Below are positions 7,157 through 14,735 of a stretch of DNA of 43,769 nt, piece after piece. The stretch lies in contig CALUUH010000016.1 in assembly GCA_944323875.1 (NCBI GenBank), positions 1 through 43,769 on the forward strand, written 5' to 3'. Origin of the DNA: Candidatus Gastranaerophilales bacterium (GTDB taxonomy: Bacteria > Cyanobacteriota > Vampirovibrionia > Gastranaerophilales > Gastranaerophilaceae). The notes under the pieces are model-generated. The model searched no databases. It was not told the origin of the DNA and saw only the letters and a list, made by a program, of their open reading frames with translations. The translations under genes and the position numbers were made by a program. Position 1 is the first letter of the stretch; each line of letters starts with the position of its first letter.

Positions 7157-8902
7157 ATGATGATTAAAGATTATTTTTTAAACGAAATTGAAACAGCACT
7201 GTTAAAGGCTGTAGCTGATAAAAAAATAGGCGAACTTGGTGAATATAAAAAAGGGACATTACTCGTTGAACGCCCTAAAAATCCTGCTTTCGGCGATTAT
7301 GCGGTCAATGTTTCTTCTCTTGCTCGCTTTGCCAAAATCGCTCCGCCGCAAATAGCTAATGCGATTGTTGATTATGTGTCTAAAGATGATAACGAATATT
7401 CTGTAATCGGCGGATTTATAAACTTTAAGGCTGGCAAAAAATTACTCACAGGCCTTGTTGAAGAAATATTTAAAAAGAATAAAAATTTTGGTAAGCCGGA
7501 AAATGTTGAGTGCGAAAAAATATTGCTGGAATATGTTTCCGCAAACCCTACTGGCCCTTTCCATATCGGACATGGCCGCTGGGCTGCTATGGGCAGTGCT
7601 CTTGCTAATCTTTTAAAATTCTACGGGCATGAGGTTTATCAGGAATTTTACATCAATGATGCAGGAAGCCAGATACAAAAACTCGGTAATTCTTTAGCAA
7701 TAAGAGTCAGACAAGAACTCGGCGAAGATGTTGATTTCCCGACAGACGAAGTTGAACGCAAAAATTACTATCCGGGTGATTATCTGATACCCGTTGCAAA
7801 AAAATTCGTTGAGGACAATATTGAACTCTTAACCAGAGTTCACAATGATGTTAGCAAAATTGACATCCAACTGTTATGCGACTTCGCTAAAGAAGAAATG
7901 GAAGAATTGCAAATGGCGCTTCTGAAAAATTTCAGGGTGTATTTTGACAACTTCTATTCTGAACTCTCGCTTCATAAATCCGGTAAGGTGGAAGAATGCG
8001 TGAATAAGTTAAAAGCAAGCGGCAAGATTTACCAGAAAGACGGTGCTGACTGGTTTAAATCTTCTGATTACGGCGATGATCAGGATAGAGTAATTAAAAA
8101 AGCGGACGGCTCAAATACTTATCTGACAGCAGATATAGCTTACCACATTGACAAATTAGAACGCGGATATGACAGACTTATTAATATCTGGGGAGCAGAC
8201 CACCACGGATATGTTGCACGCGTAAAGGCGGCAATAGAAGCTCTGGGGCATGATCCGACGAAACTTGAAATACTTCTCGGACAACTTGTAAACCTTGTTA
8301 TCAACGGTGAAGAAGTAAGAATGGGTAAACGTAAAAATATGGTTACTCTGGATGATCTGATTGATGAAGTCGGAGTTGACGCAACCCGTTTCTGGATGCA
8401 GATGCGAAATATTGACACCACTCTGGACTTTGATATTGAACTTGCCAAAACAAATACTGATGAAAACCCTGTTTTCTATGTTCAATACGCCCATGCCAGA
8501 GCATGTTCAATTCTTCGCAATGTTGTCAGCGAAAAACTGAATACCGAAACCGGAGAAAAGACACCTGCTCCAATGTCACAAGAAGAATTAGACAAAATTC
8601 TGAACAATATGTCTGATGTCATGGTATTGCCTACAGTTGACACAGCAAGAAGATTAATCCTGAAACTCGAAGAATACAAAAATGTTATAAAAACATCTGC
8701 TGAAACCAGACAGGTTTATACAATATGCAGATATGTTCAGGAATTGGCTGCAGAGTTTCATTCTTTCTATAATGCGAACCGCGTAATCACAGATGATAAG
8801 GCTATGATGATATCAAGAATCGCCCTTGTCTGGAGTGTGAAAACAGTTCTCCATAATGCACTTGAAGATATTCTCGCTGTATCAGCTCCTGAAAGAATGT
8901 AG
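7157..8902 (+). CDS. argS: Arginyl-tRNA synthetase
   Basis: A class I synthetase that charges tRNA-Arg. It has the N-terminal Add-1 domain, then LLEYVSANPTGPFHIGHGR, with the HIGH signature at residues 136-139. A GADHHGYVARVKAA segment is present. The KMSKS loop is the degenerate MGKRKN (about 389-394), as in many ArgRS. The C-terminal anticodon-binding helical domain ends ALEDILAVSAPERM, matching the family's ...PERM terminus. The length of 581 is typical. AGGAGA sits 7 nt before the first ATG. A strong terminator follows. Confidence 0.97.
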   Translation: MMIKDYFLNEIETALLKAVADKKIGELGEYKKGTLLVERPKNPAFGDYAVNVSSLARFAKIAPPQIANAIVDYVSKDDNEYSVIGGFINFKAGKKLLTGLVEEIFKKNKNFGKPENVECEKILLEYVSANPTGPFHIGHGRWAAMGSALANLLKFYGHEVYQEFYINDAGSQIQKLGNSLAIRVRQELGEDVDFPTDEVERKNYYPGDYLIPVAKKFVEDNIELLTRVHNDVSKIDIQLLCDFAKEEMEELQMALLKNFRVYFDNFYSELSLHKSGKVEECVNKLKASGKIYQKDGADWFKSSDYGDDQDRVIKKADGSNTYLTADIAYHIDKLERGYDRLINIWGADHHGYVARVKAAIEALGHDPTKLEILLGQLVNLVINGEEVRMGKRKNMVTLDDLIDEVGVDATRFWMQMRNIDTTLDFDIELAKTNTDENPVFYVQYAHARACSILRNVVSEKLNTETGEKTPAPMSQEELDKILNNMSDVMVLPTVDTARRLILKLEEYKNVIKTSAETRQVYTICRYVQELAAEFHSFYNANRVITDDKAMMISRIALVWSVKTVLHNALEDILAVSAPERM

Positions 8903-8927
8903 TTTTCTTGTAATTTTAACAGTATTG

Positions 8928-8956
8928 GACGCCGGATTTTCTCCGGCGTCTTTTTT
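8928..8956 (+). terminator. Intrinsic terminator of argS
   Basis: A perfect 9-bp stem GACGCCGGA / TCCGGCGTC with a TTTTC loop, followed by six T. Confidence 0.95.
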
Positions 8957-9161
8957 ATGTTAACTTTTGTAACGAAATAAATAAGATATAGCAATTATAT
9001 ACTGAGAAAATACTTTATTAATATGTAAGCAATAAATAATAAAGACTTAAATAAACACGAGATATAAACTACTTACTACTACCTACTACACACTAACCTT
9101 CTACACACACGAGGAATTACTAAAAGAATTCCAACTCCCGCTCAGGCAGGAGTTTTTTTTT
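8957..9161 (+). ncRNA. Candidate small RNA: G-less leader ending in an intrinsic terminator
   Basis: Between the argS terminator and the next promoter there is no protein gene, yet a clear plus-strand terminator is present: AACTCC (9133-9138), a 10-nt loop, GGAGTT (9149-9154), then a run of nine T to 9161. Upstream lies TTAAATAAACACGAG (9047-9061, also at 4769), a 49-nt stretch with no G at all (9062-9110, rich in CTAC), and a second ACACGAGG (9107-9114). This looks like a short unstructured transcript with its own terminator. The promoter is not clear. Confidence 0.4.
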
Positions 9162-9205
9162 GCCAATTTTTCAAAATAATCAACCTGTTGGCTAAAAAAA
9201 TACCC

Positions 9206-9234
9206 TTTACCAAAAATCAAAATTGGTTTATAAT
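9206..9234 (+). promoter_or_regulatory. Promoter of the WecG/TagA gene, probably leaderless
   Basis: TTTACC (9206-9211), a 17-bp spacer and TATAAT (9229-9234). The predicted +1 coincides with the A of the ATG at 9241. Confidence 0.6.
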
Positions 9235-9240
9235 AAGAAT

Positions 9241-9960
9241 ATGGAACGCAAAATTGTAAAACTTCAAGGCTTGCCTGTTGATACTTTTTCATTTGATGAT
9301 GCTGTGGATTATGCACTTCATAGTCACGGGCAGGTTGTAACGATAAATCCGGAAATGATTGCTTATGCAAGAAAAAACAAAGATTTTGCAGCGATAATTG
9401 AAAATGCGGAATTGATTACTCCGGACGGAATTGGTGTTGAGATAGGACTCAAAATACTTGGAAATAGTGTAAAACGTATTGCAGGCGTTGAACTTGCAAG
9501 AAAACTTATCGAAATGTATACGGCAGAAAAAAAGTCCGTTGCTTTGGTCGGCGCTAAACCTGAGATACTGGCAAAAACTGTAGAAAATTTAAAAAATCAA
9601 ATCCCTGAAATCAATATTGTATATGCGCAGGATGGATATTTTACTGACGAACAAACGGTTTTTGATGCGCTTAAAAACGCAAAACCTGATTTACTCCTGA
9701 CTGCTCTCGGCTCGCCTAAACAGGAAATATTTAACAATAGAATTAAAGAAATTTTGCCGCAAACTCTTGCTATTGGCGTGGGCGGAAGTTTTGATGTTTG
9801 GTCAGGGGTTGTAAAACGCGCTCCTGTTATATGGCAGAAATTGGGGTTGGAATGGTTGTACCGTACTCTAAAAGAGCCCAAACGATTTAAAAGAATTTTC
9901 CCGACATTACCGTTATTTGTGCTCAGTGTGATTAAAGAACGTATTTTCAGAAAGGTGTAA
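9241..9960 (+). CDS. WecG/TagA/CpsF family glycosyltransferase
   Basis: A 239-residue GT26-family enzyme. Such enzymes transfer a sugar such as N-acetylmannosamine from a UDP donor to an undecaprenyl-linked acceptor at the inner membrane face, in wall polymer or exopolysaccharide synthesis. Signatures: VVTINPEMI, AELITPDGIGV (catalytic Asp region), LVGAKPEI, LLTALGSPKQEIF and GVGGSFDVWSG. The ATG at 9241 is preferred over an upstream TTG because a TATAAT box lies immediately before it. No Shine-Dalgarno sequence is visible. The transketolase half starts 2 nt after the stop, so the genes form one transcript. Acceptor unknown. Confidence 0.9.
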   Translation: MERKIVKLQGLPVDTFSFDDAVDYALHSHGQVVTINPEMIAYARKNKDFAAIIENAELITPDGIGVEIGLKILGNSVKRIAGVELARKLIEMYTAEKKSVALVGAKPEILAKTVENLKNQIPEINIVYAQDGYFTDEQTVFDALKNAKPDLLLTALGSPKQEIFNNRIKEILPQTLAIGVGGSFDVWSGVVKRAPVIWQKLGLEWLYRTLKEPKRFKRIFPTLPLFVLSVIKERIFRKV

Positions 9961-9962
9961 AA

Positions 9963-10793
9963 ATGCTTAGCGATATCGAATTAAAACAATTAAAATCACT
10001 TTGTAAAGAAAACCGCATCAATATTTTAAAGATGGTTTATAATGCTCAATCCGGCCATATTGGCGGAGCATTGTCCGCAACTGATATTATGACTGTTCTT
10101 TATCACAAATGTATGAAAACTGTTCCGAAATGGACAAAGGATAAACATTTTAATGAGCGTGACAGATTTGTTTTGTCTAAAGGCCACGCATCATCTATTC
10201 TTTATTGCGTTCTGGCACAACTCGGATATATTCCAAAAGAAGAATTAATGACATTCAGAATATTTGGCTCACGCTTGCAGGGACATCCTGTTCCGTTCTG
10301 TCCGGGGGTAGAAGTTGCAACGGGGTCTTTAGGACAGGGATTGTCTATTGCCTGCGGTATTGCTATGGGACTTAAACTGGATAAAAATCCGACCCATGTT
10401 TTTGTTCTTCTCGGTGACGGTGAACTGCAAGAAGGCAATGTTTGGGAAGCTTTTATGCAGGCTCCGCAGCGGAAACTCGATAATCTTATTGCAATTATCG
10501 ACCGAAACAGACTTCAAATTGACGGATGTACGGAAAATATTAAATCGCTCGACCCGCTTCCTGACAAAATAAGAGCATTTAACTGGAATGTAGTTGAAAT
10601 TGACGGGCATAATCTGAATGCTATTTACGAAACTATAGAACAGGCAAAAAACAGTGACAGACCTATTGCAATTATTGCCGATACCATTAAGGGCAAAGGG
10701 GTCAGCTTTATGGAAAACAATGCCGGCTGGCATGGTAAAGCGCCTAATAAAGAAGATTTTGAAAAAGCAATAGCGGAACTTGAAAAAGCATAA
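9963..10793 (+). CDS. Transketolase, N-terminal (TPP-binding) subunit
   Basis: This 276-residue protein covers only the thiamine-diphosphate-binding half of transketolase. Features are the SGHIGGALSATDIM segment, SKGHASSILYCVLAQ, GSLGQGLSIACGIAMG and the TPP/Mg motif GDGELQEGNVWEAF (from about 151). In split transketolases the pyrimidine-binding half is normally the next gene, but here a pseudopilin gene follows 11 nt later. The partner must lie elsewhere, or the protein has another role. GGTG upstream of the ATG serves as ribosome binding site. Cytosolic; it would transfer two-carbon units in the pentose phosphate pathway. Confidence 0.9.
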   Translation: MLSDIELKQLKSLCKENRINILKMVYNAQSGHIGGALSATDIMTVLYHKCMKTVPKWTKDKHFNERDRFVLSKGHASSILYCVLAQLGYIPKEELMTFRIFGSRLQGHPVPFCPGVEVATGSLGQGLSIACGIAMGLKLDKNPTHVFVLLGDGELQEGNVWEAFMQAPQRKLDNLIAIIDRNRLQIDGCTENIKSLDPLPDKIRAFNWNVVEIDGHNLNAIYETIEQAKNSDRPIAIIADTIKGKGVSFMENNAGWHGKAPNKEDFEKAIAELEKA

Positions 10794-10804
10794 CGGAGTA
10801 CTAA

Positions 10805-11626
10805 ATGAAAAAGAATAATTTTAAAAAAGCCTTTACTCTGGCAGAAATTGTTGTAACAATTATTGTTCTGGGTATCGTAGTGGCCGTAACAATGAAAATT
10901 ACGACAACAAAAATTACACGGGTTAACAAATATAATTATTATGCTGCCTACACCGTCCTTTCAGACCTTGCAGCGGAATTAACCTATGAGAGCGATGACG
11001 GCACAATACCGCTCAGCGGCCTGTGTTCAATATTCGAAGAACAATTGAATTTGTCCAGTGAAAATGTTGTCGTAAACAATGTTGAGCGAACTCCAAGCTG
11101 TTCTATCGGTCATTCAATAAATTCAACAACTGATTTTACTGCAATTGTGCCAAACCTTGTTGCGCGTAACGGTATTCGTTTTTATAATTTGAGTTCTATA
11201 TCATCCCCGATTTCACAGCTTAACGGTGCTACAGGAAATGACTTAACAGGATACACAATATATGTGGATCTGGACGGTCAGCGTGGAAAAGGCGAATTGT
11301 GGAATGATGTTTTCCCGTTTTATTTAACTATTTCCGGCAAGGTAATACCTGCATATCCGACAACAACAGCAACGGCCGGCGGAAACAGTAAAGATTCTAT
11401 GCTTTTCAGCGTACGTTATGATGTATTTTCAACAGAAGGCGGCATTGATAAACGTGAAGAACACTGGCTTGTTAAAAGTGCATCATTTAAGGAAGCGGCC
11501 TGCAAATCAGGTTATGTAAAATCAGTTGTATATTGCAACGGATATACTATTGATACCAATTGCGCGCAGGACGATTCCGATTGCATTCTCGTTCCTATCA
11601 GACCTATTAAATATTTATGGAAGTAG
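10805..11626 (+). CDS. Type IV pilin-like / pseudopilin, second copy
   Basis: A 273-residue protein with a basic leader (MKKNNFKKA), then FTLAEIVVTIIVLGIVVAVT, the methylated, cleaved prepilin helix; E13 is the conserved Glu5 of the mature form. The globular part includes YTIYVDLDGQRGKGELWNDV, resembling the D-x-N-G...DVF segment of the 2.0-kb pseudopilin, and a Cys-rich tail (CKSGYVKSVVYCNG...CAQDDSDC). It sits in a transcript with the glycosyltransferase and transketolase genes (11-nt gap) and precedes the YhcH fusion by 7 nt. Function in a pilus or secretion pseudopilus is inferred from family membership. Confidence 0.83.
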   Translation: MKKNNFKKAFTLAEIVVTIIVLGIVVAVTMKITTTKITRVNKYNYYAAYTVLSDLAAELTYESDDGTIPLSGLCSIFEEQLNLSSENVVVNNVERTPSCSIGHSINSTTDFTAIVPNLVARNGIRFYNLSSISSPISQLNGATGNDLTGYTIYVDLDGQRGKGELWNDVFPFYLTISGKVIPAYPTTTATAGGNSKDSMLFSVRYDVFSTEGGIDKREEHWLVKSASFKEAACKSGYVKSVVYCNGYTIDTNCAQDDSDCILVPIRPIKYLWK

Positions 11627-11633
11627 TAATATT

Positions 11634-12584
11634 ATGATATATGACAAAATAGAAAATATAAGTAAGTACCCTCAAATTTCTGATAAAATAGCAGAGTTTG
11701 TTACTTCTTTAGATGAAGAAATAACATTAGGCAGACATACTCTGGATAATGATAATTATGCCAATGTAGAGGAATATGCGACTAAATATCCACAAGATTG
11801 CCGGCTGGAGGCTCACAAACAATATGTTGATATTCAAATCCTTTTGCGCGGTCAAGAAGAACTTGACTTTACCTCTGTTGACGGACTTGATATCAGTGAA
11901 CCGTATGATGAGACGCGCGATATAATGTTTTTCAAGACACCTGAGAGAAGATTAAACAGTATCATTCTTGAAAAAGGCTATTTTGCTTTATTATATCCTG
12001 ATGAAGCGCACCAGCCGCAGATGAATTATGGTACAGAGCAGCAAAAAGTGAAAAAAGTTGTTGTAAAGATAAAATATCCGCAAGATGCCGCTCCGTTTAA
12101 AAGGGTTACAAAGAAAAAAGATATTGAATACCTGTCAAACCTCGGGGATAAGATCTGGAGAGAACATTATATTGATATAAATTCTATAGACTGTATTGAG
12201 TATATGTTGAAAAAGTTTCAATCAGTCGAGGCAATAACAAATCAGATAGAAAAAGAAAATTACGAATACTATTTTATAATGGCGGAAAATAATAAAATAG
12301 CCGGCTATGTAGCTATTCAGCCACATAAAGAGAATTTGTTTTTGTCAAAATTATATATAGATATCCCGTTTCGAGGCTGTTCTCTCGGACGTAAGGCATT
12401 TGATTTTGTCGTGAAAAAGGCTGTAGAAAAGGGATTACCAAAAATTAGTTTAACTGTGAATAAAAGGAATTATAATACAATAGATATATATAAACATCTT
12501 GGCTTCAGGATAAAAGAGGCTGTAGTAACAGATATCGGCAGCGGTTATGTAATGGATGATTATATGATGGAATATCATTTATAG
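11634..12584 (+). CDS. YhcH/YjgK/YiaL-GNAT fusion protein
   Basis: A 316-residue protein of two parts. Residues 1-150 match the YhcH/YjgK/YiaL (DUF386, EbgC-like) cupin family: LEAHKQYVDIQILLRGQEEL, and the late LYPDEAHQPQMNYG with metal-type histidines. Some members are linked to sialic acid or beta-galactoside use, possibly as sugar anomerases. Residues from about 155 to the end look like a GNAT acetyltransferase: AGYVAIQPH, LSKLYIDIPFRGCSLGRKAF (acyl-CoA loop) and LTVNKRNYNTIDIYKHLGF. The open frame extends upstream into the pseudopilin gene, but the ATG at 11634 gives the full cupin. The fusion suggests acetylation of an amino sugar, which is inference. Confidence 0.82.
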   Translation: MIYDKIENISKYPQISDKIAEFVTSLDEEITLGRHTLDNDNYANVEEYATKYPQDCRLEAHKQYVDIQILLRGQEELDFTSVDGLDISEPYDETRDIMFFKTPERRLNSIILEKGYFALLYPDEAHQPQMNYGTEQQKVKKVVVKIKYPQDAAPFKRVTKKKDIEYLSNLGDKIWREHYIDINSIDCIEYMLKKFQSVEAITNQIEKENYEYYFIMAENNKIAGYVAIQPHKENLFLSKLYIDIPFRGCSLGRKAFDFVVKKAVEKGLPKISLTVNKRNYNTIDIYKHLGFRIKEAVVTDIGSGYVMDDYMMEYHL

Positions 12585-12675
12585 ACAAGTAGTTGTGTCG
12601 CAAATAGTGATAATATTACCAAAATAAGTGTAAAAATGCCTCTATTTAATTTTGTAACCCTTTTTCGGGAAGGGG

Positions 12676-12704
12676 TTGCGGTTTAGTGGATTTTATGCTA
12701 TAAT
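12676..12704 (+). promoter_or_regulatory. Very strong promoter for the structured RNA
   Basis: TTGCGG (12676-12681), exactly 17 bp, then consensus TATAAT (12699-12704). The start is predicted near 12711, at the base of the RNA's closing stem. Confidence 0.8.
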
Positions 12705-12710
12705 TGTAGT

Positions 12711-12931
12711 AGAGGGGCGTATACCTTGGGAGACCGACAGCGCCGGAGAGGCGGCAGAGTACAAAGCCCCGAAAGTGAACAGCGACACTCTGTACAAAGC
12801 AAATGAACTCTTTAGGCAAGGTCTACCGAGACCCCCAAAAGGATAGTAACTTATCCCTGAACGCCCGAAAAAAGTGAATATCAGTTTTGGTGTACACCCC
12901 TTGACGAGTGTTATTCCCCACACCACTCTTT
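12711..12931 (+). ncRNA. Unidentified structured RNA, about 190-220 nt
   Basis: The predicted transcript starts at the foot of a long closing stem: 12712-12725 (GAGGGGCGUAUACC) pairs with 12889-12902 (GGUGUACACCCCUU) with one mismatch. Inside are several local hairpins: CGCC-GGAGA-GGCG (near 12752-12764), CAGAGU...ACUCUG (near 12766-12802), GGUCU-ACCG-AGACC (near 12821-12834) and GGAUA-GUAACU-UAUCC (12841-12856). GAGUG/CACUC (12906-12928) followed by UUU may end it. The signatures I know for RNase P, tmRNA, SRP RNA and common riboswitches are absent, and the branched fold is unlike rod-like 6S RNA. It could be a stable RNA or a long leader of the glycosidase gene 46 nt downstream. Confidence 0.7.
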
Positions 12932-12976
12932 AATCAAAAAGGTATCCGGTTACTTTTTTAATCTACAGGTGACGTT

Positions 12977-14245
12977 ATGGATACTATGTTTTCTGTGCCA
13001 AAGTATGAGGAATTTCGTCTTATCGGTATTATTACCGGGGTTACTATACTTGCAATGCTCTGTTCGTTCCCCGGAGTATCAATCTATGCAAGCGATACCG
13101 CCTATATCGCTAAAAAATCCGCTCCGGCTATCAACATAGATGCTCAAGGGCTTAAAGAAAAAATTTTTCAGGAAGTTTCTCCTGAATTGAAGCAAAAGGA
13201 ATTTGATGAAAACATCAGGAAAAAATATCCTAATGCTGTAATCTATGATGTTGCAAATGGCGTAAAACACATTAAACTTACTAAATACTATTCAGGCCGG
13301 CCGGTCAGAGTTAATGTTGTAGAAATAAACAGGTCTCTTGCTGGCAATATGATTTTGAAACCTGCACTCTCCTCCTCTGAAAATCTTAAAAGCAGACGGA
13401 CAATTTCAACCATCGCAAAAAATAATAACGCTATTGTTGCACTTAACGGAACGTATTTTAAGCCGCAAACCGGTGTCCCGCTCGGCACTTTGATGATTGA
13501 TGAAAAACTTTATACAGGGCCGATATATGACAGGGTTGCACTCGGTATATTTGATGACGGATATGATGTTGCGCGTGTTCAGTTGAATGCCTCTATCAAG
13601 TCACGCAATGCAGAAGTCAAAATTGATAATATAAATCAGCCGCGCACACTTTCAACGCACGTAATCGCATATTCCACTGACTGGGGAAGCACCTCCCCTG
13701 TTTCACCGAAATACGGCACTCAGCTTGCAATAGACAAAGAGGGCAATATTATCGGCGCATCCGCAAATCCTTTAAAAATTCCGCATGGCGGTTATGTTAT
13801 TGTCGGACCAAAGTCCAGACTTCATGCATTCTGGGGTGTGAAAAATGTTAAAATTAAAATATCTACTACACCTGAATGGAAAAATGTACGCCATATAATA
13901 AGCGGCGGGCCGTATTTAGTCAGGGACGGTGAAGTTTTTGTTGATATGACAGCACAAAAGCTTGCCTCTATCGGCGGACGTAACCCGCGCAGCGCAATTG
14001 GTTACACATCTGAAAATAATCTTATTCTGGTTGCTGTTGACGGACGCGAAGGAAGCTCTATTGGCATGACATTAATGGAGCTTGCGAATTTTATGAAGGC
14101 AGCCGGTTGTATCGGAGCAATAAATTTGGACGGCGGCGGTTCTACAGTTATGTATGTAAACGGTCAGGTTGTAAATAAACCGCAGGTTAAAGGCGGAATA
14201 CCGCTTTCTAACGCGATAGTTCTTTCTCTTACTGATGAAGCATAA
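12977..14245 (+). CDS. Phosphodiester glycosidase family protein (NAGPA domain), membrane-anchored
   Basis: A 422-residue protein with an N-terminal transmembrane anchor or uncleaved signal (about residues 15-36, RLIGIITGVTILAMLCSFPG), placing the rest outside the membrane. The catalytic domain has family signatures: AIVALNGTYF, HIISGGPYLVRDGEV, GGRNPRSAIGYTSENNLILV, VDGREGSSIGMTL and INLDGGGSTVMYVNG (LDGGGST from 384). Relatives include human uncovering enzyme and bacterial exopolysaccharide proteins that cleave sugar-phosphodiester bonds, so a role in cell-wall glycopolymer processing is likely. AGGTGA precedes the ATG. It lies directly downstream of the structured RNA and may be its mRNA. 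Confidence 0.9.
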   Translation: MDTMFSVPKYEEFRLIGIITGVTILAMLCSFPGVSIYASDTAYIAKKSAPAINIDAQGLKEKIFQEVSPELKQKEFDENIRKKYPNAVIYDVANGVKHIKLTKYYSGRPVRVNVVEINRSLAGNMILKPALSSSENLKSRRTISTIAKNNNAIVALNGTYFKPQTGVPLGTLMIDEKLYTGPIYDRVALGIFDDGYDVARVQLNASIKSRNAEVKIDNINQPRTLSTHVIAYSTDWGSTSPVSPKYGTQLAIDKEGNIIGASANPLKIPHGGYVIVGPKSRLHAFWGVKNVKIKISTTPEWKNVRHIISGGPYLVRDGEVFVDMTAQKLASIGGRNPRSAIGYTSENNLILVAVDGREGSSIGMTLMELANFMKAAGCIGAINLDGGGSTVMYVNGQVVNKPQVKGGIPLSNAIVLSLTDEA

Positions 14246-14253
14246 AAGTTTTG

Positions 14254-14278
14254 CCGCGGCGGTATGCCCGCCGCGGTT
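14254..14278. terminator. GC-rich hairpin between convergent genes
   Basis: A perfect 9-bp stem CCGCGGCGG / CCGCCGCGG with a TATGC loop. On the minus strand it is followed by CAAAACTTTT. No good U-tract exists in either direction, but the position between two stops fits a bidirectional terminator. Confidence 0.6.
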
Positions 14279-14330
14279 GCGGATTTACAAAAATCATGAA
14301 AAAGCCATAGCAGAAACTTTTATACGAAAA

Positions 14331-14735
14331 TTATCTGACATTGCGGTCAATTATCTCTGACACAAACGGAATATATGTACGAATGCCCAAAAATGCCGTT
14401 ATACCGCAATATAAAAGTGCTGCACCAATAACAATCTGAATTATCGAATAATTGAAAAGCACAGGTGAATTTAAAAACATTATTATGTTTAGTACAATAA
14501 TATTTACAATCGGTATTACTGCAAGTATATTTAAGATAAATTCCAAAAGCATACCAAGCAAAACAAGTGCAATAGAGATAAAAATTGACTGGAATATATG
14601 GTATTGCATAAAAGGTCTTAGTTTTGCGTTTGTAAAAAGCCCTAAAATCAGCCAGACAAAACCTATCAGACCAAATGTGGGGTAAGTAAGTCCTGCAACA
14701 ATTCTTTCTATAAAATATACTCTGTTGTCATCCAT
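14331..14735 (-). CDS. Tic20-like integral membrane protein
   Basis: A 134-residue protein with about four hydrophobic helices. It follows the Tic20/Ycf60 pattern: an aromatic N-terminus (YFIERIVAGLTYPTFG), then a short charged turn (FTNAKLRPFMQYHIFQSIFI, matching the family's RN-x-x-x-x-RF-x-R-F-N-x-x-Q-A-I-L), then a final helix and LGIRTYIPFVSEIIDRNVR, matching the family's RG-x-x-x-x-IP-x-I-S-x-A...VR ending. Tic20 is a core of the plastid inner-envelope import channel, and cyanobacteria carry homologues of uncertain function. Its ATG overlaps the TPR stop (TAATG), so the pair is translationally coupled. Assignment is by motif recognition without alignment. Confidence 0.7.
   Translation of the reverse strand: MDDNRVYFIERIVAGLTYPTFGLIGFVWLILGLFTNAKLRPFMQYHIFQSIFISIALVLLGMLLEFILNILAVIPIVNIIVLNIIMFLNSPVLFNYSIIQIVIGAALLYCGITAFLGIRTYIPFVSEIIDRNVR

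Noticed and set aside
9101-9370. Minus-strand frame of 89 codons opposite the WecG-type gene start
   Set aside because: Antisense to a clear promoter, start codon and terminator; no coding character.
12693-12926. Minus-strand frame of 77 codons over the structured RNA
   Set aside because: It lies antisense to a promoter-driven, stem-rich RNA; its codons mirror the stems and no ribosome site is present.
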